A stretch of 46,897 nt of DNA from an uncultured Methanobrevibacter sp. (lineage in GTDB: Archaea > Methanobacteriota > Methanobacteria > Methanobacteriales > Methanobacteriaceae), in contig NZ_CAMVEE010000014.1 in NCBI RefSeq assembly GCF_947166415.1, positions 1-46,897 of the forward strand. The letters are read 5' to 3'. This document shows, one piece after another, positions 1 to 9,093 of the stretch. The notes under the pieces are model-generated. The model was not told the origin of the DNA and did not search any database. It saw only the letters and a program-made list of their open reading frames with translations. Both the position numbers and the translations under genes were made by a program. Positions within the stretch are counted from its first letter, which is position 1. Each line of letters begins with the position of its first letter.

Positions 1-324
1 GAAGAAATGCTCACCTACTTCAGAAAAACCGATGATATCAGAACCGCAGCTGACGAAGCTCACAAAAAATTCATCGAAGCTCGTAAAAACGCTTCAGCTA
101 AACACGAAGAGTTCAAAGCTATCTTAAGCGACATTCATGTTATCAACAAAAAATTAGGTTCCAACAAACCTAAACGCAGAAAATCCGATAACAAATCTTC
201 CGGTGGATCCAACAAAAACCGTGAAGAAAGAGAAAGAGCTGAAGAAATCTTTGAAAAATTCAAAAACGGTGGAAAAGTATCTACCGAAGAGATTTTACTC
301 TTGCAAAAATATAATATAGGTTAA
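1..324 (+). CDS. C-terminal part of a coiled-coil protein (5' truncated by window)
   Basis: The frame is open from base 1 (Glu-Glu-Met...), so the visible start at base 7 is an internal Met and the true start lies upstream of the window. The visible 107 residues are highly charged (Lys, Glu, Arg), with a helical stretch, a Ser/Gly/Asn-rich hinge at about residues 60-72 and a second helix ending in KVSTEEILLLQKYNIG. This fits the tail of a coiled-coil protein often annotated near phosphoserine phosphatase in Methanobacteriales. No catalytic motif is visible in this part, so the function is left open. It is followed after 41 bp by a small zinc-ribbon gene in the same direction. A T-rich tract (331-354) follows the stop. 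Confidence 0.7.
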   Translation, partial: EEMLTYFRKTDDIRTAADEAHKKFIEARKNASAKHEEFKAILSDIHVINKKLGSNKPKRRKSDNKSSGGSNKNREERERAEEIFEKFKNGGKVSTEEILLLQKYNIG

Positions 325-365
325 ATTATTTAACCTACTTTTTTTTACTTTTTTAAGGTCATAAC

Positions 366-527
366 ATGTCTGAAGAAAAAATTGAAACTTGTTTTATTTG
401 CGGTAAGAAATTTGATATGGCAAAAGCGGATTTAGCATATTATAGGCATGATAAATATCCTATTTGTGATTTCTGTGCCGATTTCTATCGTTTTTTCAAT
501 GAGGAGTTAACTCCTAAAAAAGAATAA
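366..527 (+). CDS. Small zinc-ribbon protein, 53 aa
   Basis: A short gene with ATG at 366 and stop at 525-527. It encodes 53 residues with two CxxC knuckles, CFIC at residues 9-12 and CDFC at 34-37, spaced as in a treble-clef or zinc-ribbon fold. The acidic/basic tail ends in TPKKE. There are no other domains. Such mini zinc ribbons in archaea often accompany information-processing genes, and this one sits between a coiled-coil gene and topA on the same strand. The function is unknown. The paired cysteines and the clean start and stop between T-rich spacers argue that it is real rather than random. Confidence 0.72.
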   Translation: MSEEKIETCFICGKKFDMAKADLAYYRHDKYPICDFCADFYRFFNEELTPKKE

Positions 528-570
528 TTTTTTTTAATTTTTTTTTATTTCGCTGATTTTTTGAGAATAG

Positions 571-590
571 AAATATTTTTATAGTACATA
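571..590 (+). promoter_or_regulatory. Probable TATA box for topA
   Basis: The A/T-rich element TTTTTATAGTA (about 575-585) lies 45-55 bp before the topA start. This fits an archaeal TATA box about 25 bp before a transcription start near 607-612 and a short leader. It is a visual call only. Confidence 0.4.
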
Positions 591-631
591 TTTTATTAAA
601 ATATGTTTATAATTGAGATGGGAAGAATATA

Positions 632-2785
632 ATGCATGAAGTAATAATTTGCGAAAAACCGAGTTCTGCTGAAAAAATAGCTAAGGCGCTTTCACCAAGT
701 GCTAAAAAGAAAGTATACAATAAAAAAGTTAAATACTGGGAATTAACTAGGGATTCAAAAGACATTACAGTATTATCTGGTGTTGGTCATTTGTATTCAT
801 TGATTCCTAAGGAAGCAAGGTACAGAGTATCTTTTAACTTGCACTGGGTGCCTTCTTATGAAGCGAGCAAAGCCAGTTCATTTACCAAGAACTACCTTAG
901 AGCTATTAAAAAATTCGGAAAGGATGCTGATGCATATATTCATGCTTGCGATTACGATGTAGAGGGAACCTTGATAGGCTATAATGCTTTAAAGTATGCA
1001 TGCGGTGCAGATTCACTTAAAAAAGCATCTAGGATGAAATTTTCCACTTTAACCAAAAAAGACATCATAGATGCATATGAAAACAGAATTGACATTGACA
1101 TGCATCAGGTCGACAACGGTATTGCCCGCCATATTTTGGATTATTACTTCGGAATGAATATCTCAATTGCTCTTTCTGATTCCGTTCGCAAAACCAAACA
1201 CAGATTCTTGAAATTATCTGTTGGAAGAGTTCAAACTCCGACATTGTCCATTTTGGTCAATCGTGAAAAGGAAATTAGGGAGTTCGTACCTGAACCGTAC
1301 TGGAATATCAAGGCGATTCTGGACTTTGAAGACATTGAAATCAAGCATGTCGCTGGAAACATTTTCGATCGCGAATTGGCCGAAGAGATTTTTGACAAGT
1401 GTAACGGAAAGGATGCGGTTGTCGATGAAATCGAGATTTCCAATTCCAGAACCAAACCTCCAGTACCATTCAATTTAAGCGGTCTTCAAGCTGAAGCTTA
1501 CAGTGTATTTGGATTTTCACCAAAAAGAACTCAAATTGCCGCTCAAAACCTTTATAGTGCAGGTTATACTTCTTATCCACGTACTTCTTCTCAAAAATTG
1601 CCTGAAAGTTTAGGTTTTGAATCAATATTCAAGCAATTGTCTGCAAATCATGAATTCAAAAAGCACATTGACCAATTGCCTTCCAGATTGAAGCCGAACA
1701 ACGGTAAAAAAGAGGATGCTGCTCACCCACCTATTCACCCAACAGGGATCCTGCCGACCAAGTTGAACAGCGACGAGCAGAAAATCTATAATTTAATAGT
1801 ATACCGGTTCATTGCAGTATTTTTCGATGCAGCCAAGTTTGAAACCATGAAAACAACCCTTGACATTGAAGGCGAAAAGTTCAAGTTTTCAAGAAGAAGA
1901 GTTACCTACAAAGGATGGATGGAACATTATCCGTTCAAAAAAATAGACAATGAAAGGTTCCCTGACGTTAAGGAAGGGGATATTATGAGCGTTAAGGAAC
2001 TCATTTCAGAAGAAAAAGAAACCAAACCTCCTGCCCGTTACAATCAGGCTTCATTAATTAAGGAACTCGAAAAGAAAAATCTCGGAACCAAGGCTACCCG
2101 TGCCGATATCATTGACAAGCTATACGACAGGAAATACATAGAAGGAAGCAAAATTGAAGTCAACACTCTAGGTGAGGACTTGATTGATACCTTGGATACC
2201 TACTGTAAAAATCTGACAAGCGAAAAGTTAACAAGGTCTTTGGAAATAAAGCTTGAGGATATCAATACTGACAAGACCACTAAAGACAGCGTTGTCAGTG
2301 AAGGAGAAAAGGAAGTTAAGGAAATCCTAATAGATATCGACAAGAACATTAAAGGTATAGGATCTAAGCTTTATGAAGCATATCAGGCAAGCAACATTGT
2401 CGGCGAGTGCAGCTGTGGTGGAAAACTGGTCAAACGTTCAGGAAGCTACGGCGACTTTGTAGGATGCACCAATTATCCCGACTGTAAGGTCACTTATTCT
2501 CTTCCGGTAAACGCGAATGTCATTAAGAAAACCTGCGATAAATGTGGCCTTCCAATGATTGTGGCAGGAAAAGGAAAGAATCGCCAGGAAATGTGTCTCG
2601 ATCCTAATTGCGGTAAAGAAAATACTCAACCTCGCGGCAATCGTGAAGTTGTTGGCAAATGTCCTAAATGTGGTAAGGATCTTCTTAAAAGGTCTGGCCG
2701 TTTTGGAGAATTTGTTGGATGCAGTGGATTTCCGAGATGCAAATTCACATGTTCCCTTGATGAACTCGAAAGTAAAGTAAATTAA
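632..2785 (+). CDS. topA: DNA topoisomerase I (type IA)
   Basis: A 717-residue type IA topoisomerase that relaxes negatively supercoiled DNA through a 5'-phosphotyrosine intermediate. The N-terminus (EVIICEKPSSAEKIAKAL) starts the Toprim fold, followed by the acidic motif HACDYDVEG. The catalytic tyrosine lies in GYTSYPRTSS at about residue 315. The C-terminus carries three Cys4 zinc fingers, at about 592-618, 634-661 and 676-703. The first and third share the KRSG..G.FVGC pattern seen in bacterial TopA C-terminal fingers. Length is normal for an archaeal TopA with zinc fingers. The ATG start is preceded by a weak GGGAAG site. The gene ends inside a perfect 9-bp hairpin running into T7 (2774-2799). 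Confidence 0.96.
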   Translation: MHEVIICEKPSSAEKIAKALSPSAKKKVYNKKVKYWELTRDSKDITVLSGVGHLYSLIPKEARYRVSFNLHWVPSYEASKASSFTKNYLRAIKKFGKDADAYIHACDYDVEGTLIGYNALKYACGADSLKKASRMKFSTLTKKDIIDAYENRIDIDMHQVDNGIARHILDYYFGMNISIALSDSVRKTKHRFLKLSVGRVQTPTLSILVNREKEIREFVPEPYWNIKAILDFEDIEIKHVAGNIFDRELAEEIFDKCNGKDAVVDEIEISNSRTKPPVPFNLSGLQAEAYSVFGFSPKRTQIAAQNLYSAGYTSYPRTSSQKLPESLGFESIFKQLSANHEFKKHIDQLPSRLKPNNGKKEDAAHPPIHPTGILPTKLNSDEQKIYNLIVYRFIAVFFDAAKFETMKTTLDIEGEKFKFSRRRVTYKGWMEHYPFKKIDNERFPDVKEGDIMSVKELISEEKETKPPARYNQASLIKELEKKNLGTKATRADIIDKLYDRKYIEGSKIEVNTLGEDLIDTLDTYCKNLTSEKLTRSLEIKLEDINTDKTTKDSVVSEGEKEVKEILIDIDKNIKGIGSKLYEAYQASNIVGECSCGGKLVKRSGSYGDFVGCTNYPDCKVTYSLPVNANVIKKTCDKCGLPMIVAGKGKNRQEMCLDPNCGKENTQPRGNREVVGKCPKCGKDLLKRSGRFGEFVGCSGFPRCKFTCSLDELESKVN

Positions 2786-2799
2786 AATTTACTTTTTTT
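2774..2799 (+). terminator. Hairpin/poly-T terminator overlapping topA stop
   Basis: AAAGTAAAT (2774-2782), loop TAAA, then ATTTACTTT (2787-2795), followed by more T. The topA stop codon (2783-2785) lies in the loop. It has the form of an intrinsic terminator, and several other genes in this window end the same way. Confidence 0.6.
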
Positions 2800-2878
2800 G
2801 AATTTTTTTTTAATACATAATATTTAATAATAGAAAAATAATAAATATAATTCAATAAAAATATTTTGCATATCATTC

Positions 2879-2944
2879 GAATATTTTTATTTGTTTCTTA
2901 TAATTTTAATAATGAGTTAAAATTCTCACTCAATGGAATTTTAA
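2879..2944 (+). promoter_or_regulatory. aglB promoter and structured leader
   Basis: GAATATTTTTATTTG (about 2879-2891) could be the TATA box. The likely leader holds a perfect 9-bp inverted repeat, TTAAAATTC (2917-2925) with GAATTTTAA (2936-2944), ending 25 nt before the aglB ATG. A competing 5-bp pairing, TGAGT (2913-2917) with ACTCA (2928-2932), would use the loop of the first and cannot easily coexist with it. Confidence 0.4.
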
Positions 2945-2969
2945 TATTAAAGGTATAGAGGATTTTTAT

Positions 2970-5675
2970 ATGAATAAAAATACAATTTTAACAATCAGTA
3001 AATCAATAATCATTATTTTGATTTTGTTGGCTGTTGTTTTTGCATTAAAGGCTCCTGCAGCCGATTTACCTGTACTCAATAACGATATCAAAGGTGAGTA
3101 CGTGGATTCCTCTGGTCTTCCTTATTTCAGTGAAATGGATTCATACTATAACTTAAGGTTGACTCAGGATTATGCTGATCACGGTTATGTCGGAGACAAA
3201 ATGATTAACGGCAGCGAGTGGGATATGCATAGGTACGCTCCTGATGGAAATAAGATTAATTATGAGCTGGGCATAGTATATCTTACTAATTGGTTGCACG
3301 ATGTTGCAAACAGTGTATTTGGTGGAAATTATTCAATAAAAGAAGTTGCTTTCTGGACTGGAGCAATAATTTCTACACTTGCCGTAATCCCGGCGTATAT
3401 ATTCTCAAGAAGACTAACAAATGATTTGGGCGCAATAGTTGCAACATTACTTATTGTTCTTGCTCCAAACTACTTTGCACACACATTCCCAGGATTTTTC
3501 GATACAGATATGTTCTATTACATATTTTCCCTGTTCTTCATATTCTTCTTTGTTGAGACTATAAGAGCTGATAATATTATCTGGAAGGTTGTTTTTGCTG
3601 TATTATCAATTTTATCAATTGGTTTGTTCTCACAATCATGGACAGGTTATATCTTTTACATAGGTTTAATGGGAATATTCTCAATCGCATATCTAATTGT
3701 ATGTTACTTCTTTAACATTGGTGATGACAAAAGTGATTATCCGTCTAAGTTGTCCTGGCTATTGCATCAGGACGCATTATTGTCTATAGTGATTTTAGGA
3801 ATCATTGGATTTGCGGGTCTCGCTATTTTCAAAGGCGTCGACGGGGTATTTGGAATATTTGGAAGTTTAACTGGTTTATTAAGCTTGCAATCTGCTTCTA
3901 GAGTAGTTGGCGGTTTCCCTAACGTACTTGTTTCTGTTGCAGAGATGCAAATGCCGTCTTTACTTGGAAGCGGACTTACTTCTGCATTCCTGGCTAATAC
4001 TAATGGTGTAGTCAACGGTATTGGTGGAATTTCAATCTTATTCGCTGGTTTAACCGTTATTTATGTACTGGTTTCCAGATCATTTAAATTCAGATCAGTT
4101 AGAGATGCTGTTAAGACTGAAGGCAAACCACAAAAAGGAAACAGGTTATCAGCAGCTAAAAGAATTGATAATGATCGTAAGTTTAAACTTTCATTAGCTG
4201 ATTTGAAATTCAGTGGAGACAATGAAATTTTAGCAGACAAACGTTTAACAGTTTTATATGCCACATTATTTGTTGTATGGATTGTAATTACTGCACTTGC
4301 GGTAAGTAGAGGTTCAAGGTTCATTACAACTATCGTATTACCATTTGCGTTATTGACAGGTATATTTGTAAGTTATGCTTCAGACTATGTTAAAAACAGA
4401 TTGGAAGACGACAGATGGTTGGTTGTTATTGTCTGTTTATGCGGATTTTTAGCAGCATTGCCATTGGCAGCTATCAACAATATTTTCGGAATAGCATTAT
4501 TCTTAGTTATTATTGCAGTTGGTGTTGTTGCAATTTATGGAATTAAACCTAATGCGGCCACCAAAGTTCCGCTTAAAAAATATGTTGTAATAGCAGCTAT
4601 TGCAATAGCTCTTGTCACTCCAACAATTTGCGGTGCTTATCTTACTTCCCAAACTGTAGTTCCGGGTACCAGCGATTCAATGTGGAATGCAATGCAGTGG
4701 ATTAATGAAACCCAATCTAATGACACTGTTATCACATCATGGTGGGACTTCGGTTACCTCTTTGAGATTGCTGCCGATAAACAGGTAACATTCGATGGAG
4801 GTTCCCAGACAGGAAGCCGTGCATTCTGGCTGGGTCAAGCTATGACTACGGATAATCTGGAATTGTCCGCAGGTATATTTAGAATGTTGGATACAACAGG
4901 TGAAAGAGCTACCGAAGCATTAGTGAATATTACTGGTGATTCAGGTAAATCAGTGCATATTTTAATTGATATCTTACCGAAATCATCTTCCGATGCTCAA
5001 AAAACTTTAGTTGACAAATATAATCTAAATTCACAACAAGCAGCTTACGTGGTTAACTTTACACACCCTGAAAACCCTCGTCCGGTGATATTTGTTGCAT
5101 CTTCAGATATGCTTCAAAAGGCTGGCTGGTGGACTTACTTTGGAGCATGGAACTTCGAAAACCAATCTTCAGTAAACTATAACTATTACGTTCCAACAAG
5201 CCAAGTAACCGTTAAACCTGGTCAAACAGGCAATTTATCCATACTCGATTCCGGCGGTATGGACATAAGGGCAGTCATTGAAAGGGGTACAGGCAACAAT
5301 ACTACAGCAGCACATGTTGAAGCGTTAAATAGTGCTACTGGTGAAAAACTCAAACTGAATGACAGTGAGTACAATCCGTTAAAAGCATCCAATCTCATTG
5401 TAATTGAAGATGGATATCTCATGAAAAATGAGTCTATCAAAGGTGCTGAAGATGGAAACTTCACTTTATTCCTGATGGGTAACAGCAATCAGTACACACC
5501 TATTTTAATGAGCAATGAATTGGAAAATTCAATGTTCACACGTTTATTCCTATTGGGTGGTGCTGGTCAGGATGTATTCACCAATGTCCATTCTGAAAAC
5601 GGTGTAATGTTGTACCAAGTTAACTTCAACAATACTGTAGCTGGCGGTGCGAGCTCATCAAACAGCACTGCATAA
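2970..5675 (+). CDS. aglB: STT3-type oligosaccharyltransferase AglB
   Basis: A 901-residue integral membrane oligosaccharyltransferase that moves a lipid-linked glycan to Asn in N-x-S/T sequons of secreted proteins on the outer face of the membrane. An N-terminal membrane helix (residues 9-27) is followed by a first acidic motif EMDSYY around Asp57 and a second, DTD, at 178-180 for metal/substrate binding. Many membrane segments run to about residue 565. The family signature WWDFGY is at 591-596, heading a soluble C-terminal domain of about 330 residues. WWDFG is the usual archaeal variant of WWDYG. A likely consumer is the sequon-rich surface protein set in this window. The gene ends at a terminator hairpin (5678-5696). 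Confidence 0.95.
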   Translation: MNKNTILTISKSIIIILILLAVVFALKAPAADLPVLNNDIKGEYVDSSGLPYFSEMDSYYNLRLTQDYADHGYVGDKMINGSEWDMHRYAPDGNKINYELGIVYLTNWLHDVANSVFGGNYSIKEVAFWTGAIISTLAVIPAYIFSRRLTNDLGAIVATLLIVLAPNYFAHTFPGFFDTDMFYYIFSLFFIFFFVETIRADNIIWKVVFAVLSILSIGLFSQSWTGYIFYIGLMGIFSIAYLIVCYFFNIGDDKSDYPSKLSWLLHQDALLSIVILGIIGFAGLAIFKGVDGVFGIFGSLTGLLSLQSASRVVGGFPNVLVSVAEMQMPSLLGSGLTSAFLANTNGVVNGIGGISILFAGLTVIYVLVSRSFKFRSVRDAVKTEGKPQKGNRLSAAKRIDNDRKFKLSLADLKFSGDNEILADKRLTVLYATLFVVWIVITALAVSRGSRFITTIVLPFALLTGIFVSYASDYVKNRLEDDRWLVVIVCLCGFLAALPLAAINNIFGIALFLVIIAVGVVAIYGIKPNAATKVPLKKYVVIAAIAIALVTPTICGAYLTSQTVVPGTSDSMWNAMQWINETQSNDTVITSWWDFGYLFEIAADKQVTFDGGSQTGSRAFWLGQAMTTDNLELSAGIFRMLDTTGERATEALVNITGDSGKSVHILIDILPKSSSDAQKTLVDKYNLNSQQAAYVVNFTHPENPRPVIFVASSDMLQKAGWWTYFGAWNFENQSSVNYNYYVPTSQVTVKPGQTGNLSILDSGGMDIRAVIERGTGNNTTAAHVEALNSATGEKLKLNDSEYNPLKASNLIVIEDGYLMKNESIKGAEDGNFTLFLMGNSNQYTPILMSNELENSMFTRLFLLGGAGQDVFTNVHSENGVMLYQVNFNNTVAGGASSSNSTA

Positions 5676-5677
5676 TA

Positions 5678-5704
5678 GATTAGGATTTTCCTAATCTTCC
5701 TTTT
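5678..5704 (+). terminator. Intrinsic-like terminator after aglB
   Basis: A perfect 8-bp hairpin, GATTAGGA (5678-5685), loop TTT, TCCTAATC (5689-5696), is followed by TTCC and T7. It starts right after the aglB stop codon. Confidence 0.7.
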
Positions 5705-5727
5705 TTTATTTTAATCATGGTGATTTA

Positions 5728-6822
5728 ATGGGGATTGAAGAGAAAATAAAAGACATTGAAGATGAAATAAAAAAGACACCATATAATAAAGCTACTTCAC
5801 ACCATATTGGTAAACTCAAAGCAAAACTTTCCAAATTAAAAGAGGAATCTTTGCAAAGAAGCAGTGGCGGGTCCAAAGGTCAGGGTTTTCATGTAAAAAA
5901 ATCCGGTGATGCTACTGTGGTTCTTGTAGGCTTTCCTTCTGTTGGCAAATCCACTCTCTTAAATAACATAACAAACGCGGAAAGTAAAGTCGGAGCTTAT
6001 CAGTTTACAACATTGGACATAGTTCCGGGAGTAATGGAACATAAAAATGCCAAAATTCAAATTTTCGATATCCCTGGAATTATTACCGGTGCAAGTAGCG
6101 GTAAAGGAAGAGGTAAAGAGATCTTATCCGTTGCCAGAACTGCAGATTTAATTTTAGTTGTTTTAGATACTTTGAATCCACAACATTTGGATGTTATTAT
6201 CAACGAATTAAGGAGTATTGGTATCAGACCTAATGAAAGACCTCCGGATGTTACAGTTAAAAGGAAAAAGCTCGGTGGTGTAAAGGTTTCATCAACTTGT
6301 CCATTGACTCATTTGGATGAAAAGACAATTAGGTCGATCATTAATGAGTATGGAATGCACAATGCGGATGTGCTTTTCAGGGATGATGTGACAATAGACC
6401 AATTCATTGACGTGCTTGACAGGAACAAGTCATATGTTCCGATGCTGGTCCTATTGAATAAAGTTGACCTTGTAGATGAGGCATATATCGAAGAGCTGAA
6501 AAAATACATTCCGGAATTCATTCCAATTTCCGCGGACAAAAACACCAATATTGATGAGTTGAAGGATTTAATATTTGACAATCTTGACTTGGTGAGAGTC
6601 TACCTTAAACCTCAAGGAAGAAAAGCGGATATGGAAGACCCGTTAGTTATCAAGAAAGGTTCTACCGTCATTGATGCATGCGGAAAACTCCACAGGGAGT
6701 TTGTTAAGAATTTCCGCCATGCGAAGGTTTGGGGAACTTCAGTTAAATTCCCAGGTCAGAAGGTAGGTCCCGATCATGTGCTCGAAGATGAAGACGTTTT
6801 AAGAATTATTTTGAAAAAATAA
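5728..6822 (+). CDS. DRG/Obg-family GTP-binding protein with TGS domain
   Basis: A 364-residue GTPase of the archaeal/eukaryotic DRG (developmentally regulated GTP-binding, Rbg) group. It is a ribosome-associated translation factor family. Motifs: G1 GFPSVGKST at 68-76, G2 region FTT at about 93-95, G3 DIPG at 114-117 followed by the glycine-rich segment typical of Obg/DRG, and G4 NKVD near 245. A C-terminal TGS domain of about 75 residues carries [10 protein letters not shown]. The N-terminus is a short helical region ([13 protein letters not shown]). ATG 5728 is preceded by GGTGAT (5719-5724), a good ribosome-binding site. It ends in a 10-bp hairpin that spans the stop codon, only 17 bp before the next gene. 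Confidence 0.93.
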   Translation: MGIEEKIKDIEDEIKKTPYNKATSHHIGKLKAKLSKLKEESLQRSSGGSKGQGFHVKKSGDATVVLVGFPSVGKSTLLNNITNAESKVGAYQFTTLDIVPGVMEHKNAKIQIFDIPGIITGASSGKGRGKEILSVARTADLILVVLDTLNPQHLDVIINELRSIGIRPNERPPDVTVKRKKLGGVKVSSTCPLTHLDEKTIRSIINEYGMHNADVLFRDDVTIDQFIDVLDRNKSYVPMLVLLNKVDLVDEAYIEELKKYIPEFIPISADKNTNIDELKDLIFDNLDLVRVYLKPQGRKADMEDPLVIKKGSTVIDACGKLHREFVKNFRHAKVWGTSVKFPGQKVGPDHVLEDEDVLRIILKK

Positions 6823-6833
6823 TTCTTTTTTTG
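6801..6833 (+). terminator. Hairpin/T-tract spanning the DRG GTPase stop codon
   Basis: AAGAATTATT (6801-6810), a 7-nt loop and AATAATTCTT (6818-6827) form a perfect 10-bp stem followed by T-rich sequence. The stop codon 6820-6822 is inside the 3' arm. Because the next gene starts at 6840, it may be a partial terminator or mRNA 3'-end signal between co-directional genes. Confidence 0.55.
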
Positions 6834-6839
6834 ATTTTT

Positions 6840-7385
6840 ATGAAAAAGACTATTTTTATTTCAGGAACTCCATGCACTGGAAAGACTACTGTAAGTGAAG
6901 GATTGTCTGATAAGTTAGAGTGCAGGTTAGTCAAGATTAATGATTTGGCTATTGAAAATGATTTTGTATTGGGCATTGATGAAAACAAAGGCTATAAAAT
7001 CATTGATGTTGACAGATTAAATGAAAAAGTCAATGAAATAATATCCTGCAGCAGTGAATTGCTTATTTTTGAAGGGCATTTGGCGCATTTGTGTGAGGGG
7101 GCAGATAAGGTATTTGTTTTAAGGGTGCATCCTGATATATTGCGTTCAAGGCTGGAAAAGCGTGATTATTCCGAATCGAAAATTCATGAAAACCTCGAAG
7201 CCGAAGCGATGGGAGTATGCACTGCGGAAGCCTATGACATTTATGGTGAAAATGTTCAGGAGATTGATGTTGGTGAATTGGGCATTGGTAAAATCATCGA
7301 TTTGCTTGAGGATGCCATTTTTGACCGCATTACTTTTCCGGTGGGTGAAGTCGATTTTATGGATTGGCTTATCACTCAACACTAA
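6840..7385 (+). CDS. AK6/Fap7-like adenylate (NMP) kinase
   Basis: A P-loop nucleoside monophosphate kinase of the AK6 (Fap7/hCINAP) type, which in archaea and eukaryotes links NMP kinase activity with small-subunit ribosome maturation. The Walker A motif GTPCTGKTT is at residues 9-17. VLRVHPDILRSRLEKRDYSESK resembles the LID/core region of the family, and the ~181-residue length is normal. I chose ATG 6840 (MKKTIFISG) over the upstream TTG at 6831, because family members begin just before the first beta strand and the upstream codons lie next to the terminator T tract. No strong Shine-Dalgarno is visible, so it may be translated from a very short leader. Confidence 0.85.
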   Translation: MKKTIFISGTPCTGKTTVSEGLSDKLECRLVKINDLAIENDFVLGIDENKGYKIIDVDRLNEKVNEIISCSSELLIFEGHLAHLCEGADKVFVLRVHPDILRSRLEKRDYSESKIHENLEAEAMGVCTAEAYDIYGENVQEIDVGELGIGKIIDLLEDAIFDRITFPVGEVDFMDWLITQH

Positions 7386-7434
7386 TTTTCAAATGATTTT
7401 TCAATCCACTCGAAAATATTGAAAAATCCACAAC

Positions 7435-7445
7435 CTTTATAAATA
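7435..7445 (+). promoter_or_regulatory. TATA box of the ribosomal/RNase P operon
   Basis: CTTTATAAATA is a near-ideal archaeal TATA box in the 200-bp spacer before rnp4. A start near 7465-7470 would give a leader of about 115 nt containing the small palindrome TAACCTAAGGTTA. Genes downstream follow with short spacers, so this is the probable main promoter of the translation operon to pfdA. Confidence 0.55.
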
Positions 7446-7585
7446 GATAAAAACATAATTATTCTTAATATTCATATTAACCTAAGGTTACTTTTTAACT
7501 ATGGTTTTTGTTTTAATTTGCGCAAATCATTTTAAATCAATTTTGAATATTATATCCTATTTTCATAATTCATGAGGAGGATATT

Positions 7586-7951
7586 TTGAGTAGAGGAAAA
7601 AGACCGAAGTGGATGATTGAAATAGCGATTGAAAGGATGAATATCCTTTTTGAGCGTGCCGAGATGGAATTCATCACCCATCCGGAAAGATCCGATCGTT
7701 ATGTAGAACTTGCTTTGAAGTTATCCACCAAGTACAATACGAAGGTCCCTGAAAAGTGGTCCAGAAGATATTGTAAGAAATGCAAGAAATTCCTTTACCC
7801 TGGTCATAATTGCACCGTCCGGCTAGTTAACTCGGAAGTTAACATTTTTTGTGGTGAATGTGGCCATGTTATGAAAATTCCTTATCACAGGGAAAAAAAG
7901 TTAAAAAGGAGAGCTAAATATGAGTCAATCAAAAAAAGAAATGATGAATAG
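7586..7951 (+). CDS. rnp4: Ribonuclease P protein component 4 (Rpp21)
   Basis: A 121-residue Rpp21/Rnp4 subunit of archaeal RNase P, the ribonucleoprotein that trims tRNA 5' leaders. It is basic, with an N-terminal helical half and a C-terminal zinc ribbon. The four cysteines lie in YCKKCKKF and in FCGECGH. The start is a TTG at 7586, preceded by a strong GAGGAGG at 7573-7579, with a sensible N-terminus (MSRGKRPKW). Its 3' end overlaps the CRM gene by 32 bp, suggesting translational coupling. In M. thermautotrophicus the equivalent protein is Mth1618 (from memory), consistent with the conserved gene order here. Confidence 0.93.
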   Translation: MSRGKRPKWMIEIAIERMNILFERAEMEFITHPERSDRYVELALKLSTKYNTKVPEKWSRRYCKKCKKFLYPGHNCTVRLVNSEVNIFCGECGHVMKIPYHREKKLKRRAKYESIKKRNDE

Positions 7952-8177
7952 AGCTCTTTCCGCAATGACAATCAACATTGGTAAAAGTGGCGTTAATGAT
8001 AATGTTATCGAAGAGATTAAACGTCAGCTCAAGGCTAATGAAATTGTTAAACTTAAATTTGCAAAAAATATCGCTAGAAATAAAGATGATTACATCGACG
8101 AAATTGTCACAAAAACAAGAGCTCAGCTCATTGACGTTAGAGGACATGTTGCTGTAATCTACAAAAAAAAGCCTTAA
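7920..8177 (+). CDS. YhbY/CRM-domain RNA-binding protein
   Basis: An 85-residue single-domain CRM (YhbY-like) protein. This small RNA-binding fold is associated with ribosome assembly or structured RNA. Visible features are the conserved INIGKSGVNDNVIEEI and LKFAKNI, and a C-terminal DVRGHVAVIYKKK strand. The GKSG turn corresponds to the GxxG RNA-binding loop of the family (usually GKxG). It starts with ATG at 7920, overlapping the end of rnp4, with GGAGAG (7908-7913) as its ribosome-binding site. This placement next to an RNase P subunit and ribosomal proteins supports a role in RNA processing or ribosome biogenesis. Confidence 0.9.
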   Translation: MSQSKKEMMNRALSAMTINIGKSGVNDNVIEEIKRQLKANEIVKLKFAKNIARNKDDYIDEIVTKTRAQLIDVRGHVAVIYKKKP

Positions 8178-8270
8178 ACATTATAAATTTAGAGTTACAG
8201 GCCCTATTTTTTTAGGTCTTAAATTTACAGTGGATTAAGCTACAATAAAAATAAATATTGGAGAATTAAT

Positions 8271-8708
8271 ATGACTACTGTATTTGATGTACCTGCAGAT
8301 TTATTAATTGAAAAAGTCGCAGAAGAATTTAAAAATAATGATAAAATCAATTCCCCTGCCTGGTCCAATTTTGTTAAAACTGGTGTTCACAAAGAAAGAA
8401 AACCAGAAAACGCAGATTGGTGGTATATTAGGACTGCTTCCATTATCAGAAGAGTATACATGGATGGTCCAGTGGGAGTTATTAGTTTAAGAACTTTTTA
8501 CGGCGGTAAAAAAGACCGTGGAGTACGTCCTGAAGTTTTCAGAAAAGGAAGTGGATCTATCATCAGAACCGCACTTCACCAATTAGAAGACGCAGGATAT
8601 GTTGAAAAAGTTGAAGGTGGAAGAGTTGTTAGTCCAGCAGGAAGATCATTCTTAGATAAAATTTCTGCTGAAATTATTAAAGATATTCCTGAACTTGCAA
8701 AATATTAA
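8271..8708 (+). CDS. rps19e: 30S ribosomal protein S19e
   Basis: A 145-residue S19e protein, an archaeal/eukaryotic small-subunit ribosomal protein with a winged-helix core. Diagnostic segments are [16 protein letters not shown] at the start, the [14 protein letters not shown] core, and [19 protein letters not shown], then [12 protein letters not shown]. Full length for the family. ATG 8271 follows GGAG at 8259-8262. The 93-bp spacer from the CRM gene includes an AT-rich TATA-like CATTATAAATTTA (8178-8190), so an internal promoter is possible. Confidence 0.97.
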   Translation: MTTVFDVPADLLIEKVAEEFKNNDKINSPAWSNFVKTGVHKERKPENADWWYIRTASIIRRVYMDGPVGVISLRTFYGGKKDRGVRPEVFRKGSGSIIRTALHQLEDAGYVEKVEGGRVVSPAGRSFLDKISAEIIKDIPELAKY

Positions 8709-8731
8709 TTAGATTATTTGGAGAGTTTGAT

Positions 8732-9088
8732 ATGAGCGATTTAGATGAAATTCGTCAAAAAAGGATGGCTGAGTTGCAAGCTCAACAAGCTGCTGCGCAA
8801 AATCAAATGCAACAGCAAGCAGCTGCTCAAGCACAGCAACAAGAAGCTCAAAGACAATTCGAAGCTCAGAAAAAACAAATGTTAGCTCAAATTATGACCC
8901 CTGAGGCACGTAATAGATTGGCTAACCTTAAGTTAACTAAACCTGAACTTGTTAATCAAATTGAACTTCAATTGATTCAATCTGCGCAAGCAGGCAGTTT
9001 AAGAGGTAAAGTTACTGATGATCAGTTAAAAGTTCTTTTAAGACAAATTGCTGGTCAGAAAAGAGAAATTAAAATCACAAGGAAATAA
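8732..9088 (+). CDS. PDCD5-family DNA-binding protein
   Basis: A 118-residue archaeal homologue of PDCD5/TFAR19. The N-terminal third is a long Gln/Ala-rich helix (MSDLDEIRQKRMAELQAQQ and on). The rest is the conserved three-helix core, LTPEARNRL-like (here MTPEARNRLANLKL) then DQLKVLLRQIAGQKREIKI. The family binds DNA weakly, and eukaryotic members bind chaperonin CCT. The structure of the M. thermautotrophicus member MTH1615 is known, from memory. GGAGAG at 8720-8725 is its ribosome-binding site. It sits only 5 bp ahead of the next gene, so it is clearly in the operon. Confidence 0.95.
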   Translation: MSDLDEIRQKRMAELQAQQAAAQNQMQQQAAAQAQQQEAQRQFEAQKKQMLAQIMTPEARNRLANLKLTKPELVNQIELQLIQSAQAGSLRGKVTDDQLKVLLRQIAGQKREIKITRK

Positions 9089-9093
9089 TATCA

